Positions 24,591 through 35,100 of a DNA stretch of 64,000 nt are shown piece by piece; position 1 is the first letter of the stretch; the number at the start of each line of letters is the position of its first letter. The notes under the pieces were generated by a model that saw only the letters and a list, made by a program, of their open reading frames with translations, was not told the origin of the DNA and did not search any database. Source of the DNA: Terebella lapidaria (Eukaryota > Annelida > Polychaeta > Terebellida > Terebellidae); contig OX424563.1 of assembly GCA_949152475.1 (NCBI GenBank), positions 23,099,001 to 23,163,000 of the forward strand. The letters run 5' to 3'. Position numbers and translations under genes: made by a program.

Positions 24591-27500
24591 TCACAAGCCA
24601 GTGTACACAGGGCCTTCGTTGGTACGCTGTGGCGTACTCTCGGAAAGAAGCGGCTCATTTTCAGCAATGGTTGATTCCTCATGCGATGATCTCGGCAGTT
24701 TATTCCGCTCATAACGGTGGCATACATACACGCTAACGGCCAAAATCACAACTCCTATGAGAGAAAAAAGTGTGGAGAAAACGCGTGATTAAATAGAATA
24801 AATTTGTGATTCTTTGATATATTCACATGGGGATATATACCTTCAAATCTGATATTACTCGGGAAACCCATGCCATCATATCCAGTCATTTGATATACAG
24901 TGTGCCAATCAATCATATTTTAGAAAATAACAATACCATGGTTATGGTAATTCTCGTATAGCCTTACCCCACATAAATTCTGAACAAGCAAGACATATTT
25001 ACAAAAATTTCTTATTAACATCGCATCCTATAGATCATTGTAAATAAGTGACTTCAATTTAAATCTCCTATCTTAGGAAAAACATCAAGTAAACTCCCAT
25101 GAAAGCCACACTCACCCACACACACGCCACAGATAACTGTGATAAACTGCACACTGTAACTGCACCCCCAGCGCCCGTTTATCTCGCGCCAGGGCGGTTT
25201 ACAGGGCTGTGGTGCGTAGCTCCCTGCAGGGCATACGTTGTGTGCAGGACATGGTATTGGGTGACAGAAAGGGCACTGAAACAAACCAAGATAACAATAT
25301 TTTGATTCTCCAACTCTATTGTTTTCAGCGCACATCACCATTTAAAAAAAAATTCTTAGTTCATTGCAGTTCACATAACTGGAACGTTTACGTGATTATA
25401 TTTCTGTCTTTTCTGGTACATGTATTTTTAAACATTGAAAAGCAATAACATAAAATTTTATTTGGCGAGTGCACAATTTCCCATATCACCCCCTCTACTC
25501 ATTATAACAACATTGCCAATAGGTATAATATAAGCCTGGCCATTTCATTAATGGTACTCTGCTGTTCAAACCCATAATGTTCACTAACATATCAATTACA
25601 AAACAAGCCTGTATAGCAAGTTATATGACCCTTATTGCAAGTTATATGGCAGTTTCATGAAAAAAAAGTCTATTAGTATAAATTCTATATGTAAATTAAT
25701 ATTCAAAACTTTTTTTTCTATCAATGCATCTACCAAAAATCAATATGGGCATGCTCATGCATATTCATAACTTACTGGACAGTATGTGCCAGCTTCGCAC
25801 TTATCGCACATGTGCATTCCCGTATCCAAGGCAACATAACCTGGGGCACAAGGTGAACATACTTGGGTAGATGTTTCGGCCTTGTATGTTCCTGTTAGAA
25901 ATGAAACATTCAAATGATAAATATTTTGTATCATTTCTCTGGTTTTGTTTGATTCTACGCAGTGAGGAATGTTAAATCACTCAGTTAATATTCTTCAAAT
26001 TCACAACATTAATTTTATGGGAATTTGCACTGTATTGAAAAGTCTACATGCACTTTTAATTCCATAATTATGATAACAGCTTAAATGATACGTCAAACTT
26101 CTAGCTAAGCCTCCGCACTAATATTTCCGTAAATTTCTGACCTTTTTGGCATGGTGTACATCCTTGGCTTGCCACTTCCCTAGCCTCTAAACCAGCGGGG
26201 CAGCTAGCACAAACCGCACAGCCACTCGTACTGGTAGTAGACGATTTGTGATAATTTCTTTGTAGTTTTATTTAAAGTAGAACTTGGCTCAAAATATAAC
26301 GTAGTCAAAAATATACACATTTTTTTTGTGGTAACTTCATTCCAAAGTAAATCAGATATTACTTTGCAAATCTGATATTGTGATGTATTGTCAACTTCAA
26401 TGTGCCAGTTTATCAAAGTAGCCGCATTTAAAAGCATATCACACAATAAAACCTACTTGCAGTACGATCCAATATCACAGGGAGTACATTGTACACTCTG
26501 GTAGTTTGGCTGGTAGTACCCTGGTGTACACGAGTAGCACTGTACACTTCCAGAAGTATTAGCAAATTCTCCTGAAAATGTGAAGATTTTTTTCTTAGTT
26601 GAATCTGTGAAGACGAAATCCTCAGCTAGCGGGTACAAGCTTTTTTTCTGTTCTCCACTGAAATGACTTCATTGTCGAAAGAAATTAACATATACATTCC
26701 AACTTTACCTGGTAGACACGGTTGACACAGGTCGAGACCCGAGGACTCTTTGTAAAAACCCGGCTGACAGTCGGTGCATGAAACACTCCCAGCCGATCTG
26801 ACAGAGAAATTCAAATGAGCAGGAACAACCACAACAGTTACTCATGTATTTTAGAAACAGTTTGAAGAATGCGCATTTGAAATTGAAATTAAAGCCTTAC
26901 ATTGCCTCAGAACCTCCAGGACAGTCCAGACATTGACCCTGTCCAGACTCAGGCTGATAGGAACCTGTGGAATAGGCATATACATGGACTTTAAACAGTC
27001 TTATGTTGACATTACATGTACAATTTGATGGTTGTTTTTTTTCAAGATTCCAATGATAGTTATGATTATATCATGATTGCAATGAAATTTCAAATGTGAA
27101 TTCTCCATAAAATTTTTTAGATATAAGTAGAGATTGAAAATTTTCAATATTATATTATAATATATTATTATATTATTTGTACATTATTACCGGTTATATG
27201 TCATTATATGATATCAATGTTGTAATCCTGTGCATACATATCTGTTGTTTACAGGATGGTCAAAAGCAAATATTTGCTATGATTACTAACCCTCAGGACA
27301 GGCAATACAGCCAGTTGATCCTGTCTCGTTACCATGGTTACTATATTCACCGGCAGGACACTCAACACAGGCAGAGCTTCCTGTTGTCCTGGCAACCAAT
27401 AAACATTAAACAACTCAATAAAATACAATCGTTTTTTTCGTTCGAATATATACTGAGAAAGGAAGAAATGTGAATGTTTTTCCTTCAAACATATTCTGTA

Positions 27501-28578
27501 GTTTGTCGATTCATGTACTTTTTAAAAAAAATTGATACATTTTAACACTCATGTGAATGAGCAAGGAATGACTCGGTCTGACTGGGATTCAAACCCGGGA
27601 TCCCTCACTTATCAGCCATCCACTCTGCCTGATAAGCTAAATAGCTATCCTGCTAGGCTAGTCAAACTAATAGGAGGACAAGTACACACATATCAGAGAG
27701 GTGGTACTCACACAGAATAATTGCCAATAGGACAAGGTGTACAGCTCATTTGGCCAGGTAAGCTCTGGTAGAAACCTTCCAAACATTGCGTACAAAATGT
27801 AGTAGACATATTCTTCAGCATACAGCTTCCGTCTGTGGCACAGCACGTACACTCGGCTAGAGCTGGGAACAAGCATGATATACAATATTAGCCTAAATAT
27901 ACAAACAAAAAAATAATAGAGAAATGAATCTTAAATGCTCAAAGCATGAGTCAGTTAAATATCTCTACCAGGTATAATAGAATAGTAAATGCAATGGCCA
28001 TCAATGTTATCTGTAATTTTTTTCGAGACATAAATCTACCATTTATACTATTCTAAAAGTGAGAGTAGTATGTAACTTACATGTATTTGCAAAGGTTCCC
28101 GGATTGCAGACTTCACATTCTTTATGGATCAAAGTTGTGCAGTTGAATGTTGATAATGCTGACTTGATGTTGCACAGGCTCACCAGCAGTAGTAGGAAGG
28201 CTTAAAACATATATGTAAAAAAGCATGTGATAAGGACTGATACAAAATACAGGCACACTTGTCAATATTTATGCATAAATGATGATGAACTGCATGAGTT
28301 CAATCTGTTTTTGTTATACCATTGGCACTCTTAATGGTAGTGGAAATGGCATTTATTTATATCATTATTATTTATACAATAAGATTTCTTTGTATACAAA
28401 CTGACCATATACTATATTTAATGGAATAACCACTATTAAACTCACACCACGGTCTATAGTATTGATATTTCAGAAGAGGAATAATGTAGGCTACATGAAT
28501 GTTATCTGTTCGGAAGCACTGGGCACAGTGAAATTAAATCCATACGGTACCTGGCACAGATGTCAATTCACATAACAT
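24591..28578 (-). CDS. Cysteine-rich type I membrane protein, GCC2/GCC3- or TNFR-like modules, 395 aa, 11 exons
   Basis: Coding exons from the start: 28551-28578, 28081-28200, 27712-27856, 27291-27388, 26901-26964, 26709-26797, 26457-26571, 26142-26230, 25776-25891, 25116-25275, 24591-24754. All borders are AG/GT, phases agree throughout, and the sum is 1,188 nt. Residues 1-26 are a signal peptide (FLLLLVSLC core). Residues 27-330 are cysteine-rich modules of the type CxxCxxGxYxxxxxxxxCxxC, roughly one per exon, with several N-glycosylation sites. Residues 332-353 form one membrane helix (FITVICGVCVGVVILAVSV). The 42-residue tail carries ENEPLL, an acidic dileucine sorting signal. A cell-surface or endosomal receptor-like role is inferred. 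I see no death domain or kinase, and the ligand is unknown. The 5' part of the first coding exon may extend to an acceptor at 28,726. Confidence 0.82.
27580..27665 (-). repeat. tRNA-derived SINE head (in intron 3 of the minus-strand gene)
   Basis: On the minus strand TAGCTTATCAGGCAGAGTGG resembles an A box and GGGTTTGAATCCC resembles a B box, about 40 bases apart as in a tRNA. The stems do not close into a full cloverleaf, so this is better read as the promoter part of a SINE than as a working tRNA gene. Confidence 0.45.
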
Positions 28579-28729
28579 ATTTCCAGATGACTGGGAACGT
28601 AGGATTCATGTGTTTCCCCTGCTGTTCAGTACCATCACAGGCAAATGACTCATATCTCATGAATCACTTGGGCACCTGCAACTAGTCCTACATGAGAGGA
28701 TTCTGTTACGGACTGCTGAATTAACCTGA

Positions 28730-29510
28730 AAAAAGGAGGTTTTATTTAACATTTGAAGAATAATTCTTGTTCACAGCTAAAAACGATTTCTGGCAACAGT
28801 GATTGCGCACGGGAGACTGCAGTTTCATCAGCTCATGCAGTCGTGGCATTATCATTCTGAGTGGGTGTGTAAGTGGGCATTTTCACAGTTGACACAGTGC
28901 CAAACTAGTTTGAGTGTCCTATTATCGCTCATTGTTATACGATAAACATTGCAGATTTTGGTTTGCTATTATTTTATTTATATCGAGTAATTGCACATAA
29001 TACACACCTGGCAGAAGGGTCAACTACTAACAAGTGAATGTGGAACTATGACGTAGGATAAATAAATAAATTATGTTTCTACAACCGTACAAGTTTTCAA
29101 CATACACGATCACAAGATCAAGTTTATTTGGCTACGCGTCCGGTACGCTATGGTCAGCTGCACCTCCAGTGGTGACTGTGAGTGTCGAGTTCAGTTTCTT
29201 CCGTCACTTTTTAAGATAATCGTGGAATATCTTTCGATTGTGAAAAATATTTGTTGTTGGTAACTTAACACATTAAGTTCACATATACATCTCCATGAGC
29301 GTCTAGGAAATACCAATACTTGTCATTTTGTAATCATGGGGTATCAACTCAGATATAGTTTCTGACTAATGTATTCTTGGGCTTGGGACCAATGTGCTCT
29401 TTCAATTTTCTAAATTCCTAGTGCGAAATACTTTTGCATTTGAAGCGTGTAGAGATAAAAAAAACTTCTTTTGATTGTAGAAGTACAGGCCTATAGGAGG
29501 ATGAGAATAG
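28730..29510. other. Intergenic spacer
   Basis: Upstream of the minus-strand gene. It probably holds its promoter, but I cannot point to a TATA box or a first non-coding exon with confidence. Confidence 0.35.
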
Positions 29511-31717
29511 TACGGTGGCTTTTATCTGCCAAACTTTTTGAGTTTTACTCCCGAGTAGAAGCTTTAAGACGGAATTATAAAATACAGCACTTTTTGACGC
29601 GTCGGAAATACTTCAGACACATCGAAAATAGTTTAAGTTGCGTCTAAAACATTTCCGATGCATCTAAAACATTTCTGATGCGTCTAAAACATTTTTTATG
29701 CTTCTAAAATATTTTCGATGCGTCTAAAACATTTTTGATGCATAGAAAATACTTTTATTTGTGTGTGAAACAGTTCTGATGTTTATGCATCAAAAATTAT
29801 TAGGTGCATCTTAAGCATGAAGTATGTTCGATTTGCATACATCGGAAATGTTTCAGACACATCAGAAATGGATTTAGACGCATCAAATATGTTTTAGTGG
29901 CATCGAAAATATTTCAGATGCATAGAAAATATTTTAGATGCATCGAGAATAGTTTTAGAGGCATCAAAGATATTTTAGATGCATCGAAATTGATTTAAAC
30001 GCATCCTGAATAGTTTTAGACGCATCGAAAATATTTTTGATGCATCGAAAATGTTTTAGGTGCATCTGAAATAGTTTTAGACGCATCAAAAATATATACG
30101 GTGCCCCTAATAGGACACGAGAATTTTTTTTTCGTAACATGTCTTATTTCGTCCCGACGAATTAGTATTTCGTCCCGACGAATTATTATTTCGTCCAGAC
30201 GAACTAGTATTTCGTCCCGACGAAGGGATCCAGACGAATTAGTATTTCATCCCGACGAATTATTATTTCATCCCGACGAATTATTATTTCATCCTGACGA
30301 ATCAATATTTCGTCTGGACGACTTACATGTATCATGCACACAGTCTGTTAGATTCATGGAATGAATTACAGCTATCGATATGTGTGTGGCGATTTTGCCC
30401 AAAGATCGCAGCACTATTCATTCATTATTAAACACCACTCTTGTTTTTGGCCGCTTCACATTTGAAGCATGTGCGTCGCTTAGTGACGTATTGTCTTTCA
30501 TCGATCCACTATACTGTAAAAATGGCTTTACGTCATCAGTCGTCTCTTATGCTTCGGGGGTTATAAATACTTCCGACCCGCTTTGTGTGTTTGGAGGTGT
30601 TTGGGCAAGCAAGGCGAGAGGACGACAGGTGAGCTCAGCCATGAGCTTCTTGTCCCTTCTCGGCTAAGAGGCCCGTAAGGCCTCAGGGATGACTTCCAAT
30701 AGGGGGGCCCAGGAGGGGGACCATGATGATTCGGGGCTCGTCCCTGTGATCACGGGTCTCTCGCCCTGGGATGGTGCGACACAGGCTCTGGCAGACCGTC
30801 GGGCTGTCCAAGGTTCTATCCCTGTGGCAGTGCCGTCGGCGAGGCCGGCCATTAACATGGCCACGTGCGCTAGTTCTGTGGTGCCGATCCCATGGCATCT
30901 CAGGCTCCGCACATGGCTACGATACTATAACTAATGTATATGTTGTATGATGTTGATGATGATGTGTTATGATGTGATGTATGACGGCCGGACTCGTCCA
31001 GACGGACTGTTACCTGGTTGTAGTTCTAGTAATTACCGCGGGCGTCCAACTTTACATGTGTATCCTGAGTGGAAGAACAACCCCCTTTCTCTTCCCATGA
31101 ACTGTGTCCTTACCCTCACTTCAATCAGACCTTTGGTGTCCTCAATATCGCCCGTTAGCCGCAGTTGAACCCAGAATAGAACCCACTTCGCTTCTGGGGC
31201 CCGCTCATGAGCCCCAGACAGCACCCCCTCCCTCTTGATTGGGGTACGCTTGCTTCGTTTGTGTACTCATACAGTGAAGTGAGGAGGCTATAATGCTTGA
31301 TAATTCGTCCAGACGAAATATTAATTCGTCCAGACGAAATACAAATTCGTCCAGACGAAATACTAATTCGTCCAGACGAAATATTAATTCGTCGGGACTA
31401 AATAAAGCCTGCTGTAATATAATTTTCTTATGTCCTATTAGGGGCACCGTAATAATATTTTAGAAGCGTCAAAAATATTTTAGACGCATCAAGAATAGTT
31501 TCAGACGCATCAAGAATAGTTTTAGATGCATCGAAAATATTTTAGATGCATCGAAAATGTACTAGACCCATCGAGAATAGTTTTAGACGCATCGAAAATA
31601 TTTTAGACACGTTGAAATTGACTGTATTTTTAATTTCTTCTTTGAATCTTTGCTTGGGAGCAAAACTTTTGGCAGATAGAAGCGACCGATAGATTTTGGC
31701 AGATAGAAGCGACCGTA
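29511..31717 (+). mobile_element. TACGG-ended TIR element with GATGCATC array (T3), interrupted by T4
   Basis: The left end is TACGGTGGCTTTTATCTG. The right end, inverted, is TACGGTCGCTTCTATCTG, followed by a further inner copy of the same text (31,672-31,695). GAATAG lies directly outside both ends, a perfect 6-bp target duplication. The inside is an array of about 20-bp units such as TTTTAGATGCATCGAAAA. The units run in one orientation before about 29,790 and in the opposite one after, so the array is itself a giant inverted repeat. No transposase frame. Confidence 0.75.
30097..31451 (+). mobile_element. TACGG-ended TIR element with TTCGTCCNGACGAA array (T4), nested in T3
   Basis: The ends TACGGTGCCCCTAATAGGAC match as inverted repeats, with similarity reaching about 70 bp inward. 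Inside each end lies an array of about 20-bp self-complementary units, TTCGTCCCGACGAATTA on the left (30,151-30,325) and the same unit on the right (31,295-31,400). The 900-bp centre has short frames (30,380-30,667 and 30,689-30,934) that I cannot assign. It splits the GATGCATC array of T3 and is therefore younger. The flanks share ATA, but the site is AT-rich, so the target duplication is unclear. Confidence 0.8.
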
Positions 31718-31951
31718 GAATAGAAATAAGTTTAATGGATCCCAAGAATACTCGAATACAGTATGGAATGAGGTAGAATTTAAGTTACTTTACCAAAAAA
31801 AAGTCTAAATTTACGATAGGCCAGTAGCAGGATATTTCGACTAATGTCCTGCATAAAACTATTCGGCATTTGTACGGGTTTTAAGTTATCGACACATCAT
31901 TCGAGCAAAGAATAATAACATGGCTATTGATCGTTGGTTCCATACTTCCCC

Positions 31952-31966
31952 CCCCCCCCCCCCCCC
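31952..31966. repeat. C homopolymer run
   Basis: A run of about fifteen C just upstream of the vinculin-family gene. It may be length-variable or mis-assembled. Confidence 0.9.
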
Positions 31967-32176
31967 GCGCTTTACTGCAACTTCTGTCCGGAACGTGTTG
32001 GCGTACCGGTATTGTAGCCATACAATTAATATGGAGCTCTCCGATGAACGATGAAAACTTACCGGAAGTAGATTTAGAAGGAGGGAGACGGGGAACAAAT
32101 AAAAACATGTCAAATTTAACGAATATTTGATGCAAACTGTGTTTCTCTGTTGTCAGGTGGCATGAATTAGAGAACG

Positions 32177-35100
32177 ATGGAGGACACATATGCTTTGTTA
32201 TCAAAATTGGTGCAAACCAAGTCTATAGAACGAGTATTAGCACCGATTGCAGCCCAGGTAAATTAACCATGGCAAGATCAACATTGCAACAATGTCAACC
32301 CCCCATCCCCCTCTCCCCCCTCCCTCCTCCATCATAATGATCACCTGAATCATGATCCCTCTAACAGTCACAGTGTCAAAGCTACACGAGTTACAATCTA
32401 CGATTTGTGAGCCAATGCCATGGTAAATTTACATGACTTCTGTGAACATCATGATGGGTTGAAATTGAGCACTCAAGGTCACAAAAGCATGTCTCGTATC
32501 GCTTTCTGTTTGCTCACACACAAATCTGAGCTCTTATCTTTCATACATTTTTACGTTTTTCGTCTTACGATTTACGAGTTCTGTATCCAAAGACCGATTT
32601 ACGTAAAAACATCTCGAAGTAGTCAAGGGTTGAATTTAGCAATTGATGTCGTCATTTAAAGTTCAAGGTCACCAAAAGATGCACCTTATCCTCCTTGTTT
32701 GCTCACAGTTAAAGCACGAGCTCAGACTAGGCTACTCGGTTAGTGATGGCGCCAAAACCTTTATTACAATGCTGCCCCCTGTTGAATGATCAATAAACCC
32801 CCTCTGTCATCAGTATAGCCACATCACAACCAATGGCTAAGCGGCAATACTACTAGTATAAAACACACACACCAAGTTATTAAACGAATAGATAAATCTG
32901 ACTGACAATTTCTCTCATATGTTTGCCTATTCGCAGGTTTCTCAGTTGATTATAATCAACGAGGCATATGAACACGGTGACAAGGATGCATTTCCAGCAG
33001 ACCTTGTTCCAAGTGCATCGATGGTTCGGGCTTCCACTGATGGTTTGGTCGAAGCCGCTTCTCGGTTGGCTGTTGACTCCAGTGACAAGGTTAAATTACT
33101 CATAGTCAATCTTGAATTAACAGTAGCACATGCACCTTCCTATTCCTCAGATACGATATGACCATAGCCTACTATATCATAATTATTATCATAATAAGCG
33201 ATATCAGCATTCCAGAAATTGGTGGATAAACGAAAGCACATGGTTGATTTTACTCACAATTAAATCTGAGACAATGGGATTATCTCTTTAGACAACAATG
33301 TCACATGCTTTTGTTTATCCACCAAATTTACGTTTTTACGCATGCGCTCTTGTAATGCTGAACTAGCTTATTATAGTTATCCACAATGGGTATATTGTAT
33401 AGTACACATATAATAAACTACAGGGGTTTGATACTCAAACATAAATGATCAAATGTAAACAAGCTCTTTTGTTGCTGGCATCTTGACTGTGGCTCTATGT
33501 TGCCTAGGAGTTACATAATGAGATGCCTCGAGCCTGTGAGCTGTTAACTGTGGCCGGACAGAGTCTCGTTTTGGCAACTCAGAGAGTCCAAATCGAGAAT
33601 TTCAGCAGAGAATCTCGACGACATCTCATCCGTACGGCTAGGGATGTTCTCCAAGCAACATTGAAGGTGCAGATAAATTTTTTTTTTTGATACAATAATA
33701 CAACAGTGCTTCGCAAACGTAGAAAGTATTGTGGTTTTGCAATAGCGCTGGATGATTGATTTGTATTATATTTGTATTGTATTGTATTTGAAATATTATA
33801 ATTGTGAATACAATGTATTAATATCCTTTTGCGAATGTATCTTGAATTGAATGCATTTTGAGACAAATGCTTTCTGAGAGAAACGAGGGACTGTTTTGAC
33901 TTTGTCTCAGACTATTGATAAACATCAAATCAGTGTATATCACTAATATTTCTCAAATTTTGCCAGGTGATGCTTGTGACTGATGATGCGGAAATTAGGA
34001 AGCTGAAGAAAGCAATACACTGGACGAGGGAGAGACTCGGACTTCTAACTGCCGTCCAATCCATGAAAAACCTCGTCCCAGCATTCAAGGTCTAAAGAAT
34101 TTTCAATGAAGAAATTTAATTTACAGAACATTAATGCTGTACTTCCTTTTTGTGTGGGCTATTTGACCACGAGACAATAACATTGGAATAATATGTAACC
34201 AGGTAATATTCGTGTTTATTTCAACAGCAAATTATGGAGTTGAAGAGGTGCCAATGATTAATAAAATGTGTGATTTTGTTCACTCAGGTAGCTGGCCCAT
34301 ATTTATGAAACATAAAACTGAAGCATACTGGTAACCAATCAAACTAGTTGTTATTCACAAAACACATGTTTTCACACTCAGACCATCTCACACTTAGATG
34401 GTGAGATGTCATCTCACACAAGATATCTTTGAAATACATCTTCAATTTATACCTGCTGCAGGGTTTTACCGAGGCAGTGATACTGCTAACAAACCTCGTA
34501 GACAAGCGACAATTGGAGCTAAGTGACCCTCAACAGCGGGAAGCTGTGCTCAACTCCCTAGCCGTGCTCAAGAAATGTGTACCGATGCTCAACTCCTCAC
34601 TTCAGACTTACACCAAATACCCACAAAATGCTCAAGCCAAGGTATTTGCACCTACACAGCAAGAGTGCTTGCGTGAATAATAACCAAAAATATGTGACGG
34701 ATATTTCATGTTTTGTTGAATTTGGGATCATTCTCTCTACCACTACAAACTTATTTATCACATGCATAAATTACCACCATAATTATATATCATTGCTTTA
34801 TCATCAATAAAACTTTGTAATGTTACAGTTTATTTTATACATCACCAATCTAAACTACTACATGCTCCTTTTCGATCCTTTGGATCGTTCTGGATAGAAA
34901 TTCGCGTACTGAAAGCAAGGCACGATCGTCTGCCTGCATGACTCGAGCGCTCCTTTTGCCGCCAAAACCGCCGCGCATATGCGCGCGCAGCTGCGCAGAA
35001 GCTTCTCTTTTCTGTCCACCGCCATTTTTGCTTGGCAGCTTTGGATTTTGGTTCCCGGTGAATTCGTAGAATTTAGTCTGCAAACTAGACTTTTGCGATA

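Noticed and set aside
27580-27665. A working tRNA gene
   Set aside because: Box A and box B are recognisable, but acceptor and T stems do not pair well, and it lies in an intron. A SINE head is likelier.
30664-30934. Overlapping frames in the centre of T4 as a transposase
   Set aside because: Too short, with no DDE-type or zinc-finger motifs. T4 is treated as non-autonomous.
24563-31966. G or C homopolymer runs (also near 4,409, 15,754, 24,563 and 31,952) as functional quadruplex sites
   Set aside because: Single uninterrupted runs without the spaced G-tract pattern. More likely unstable or mis-sized homopolymers.
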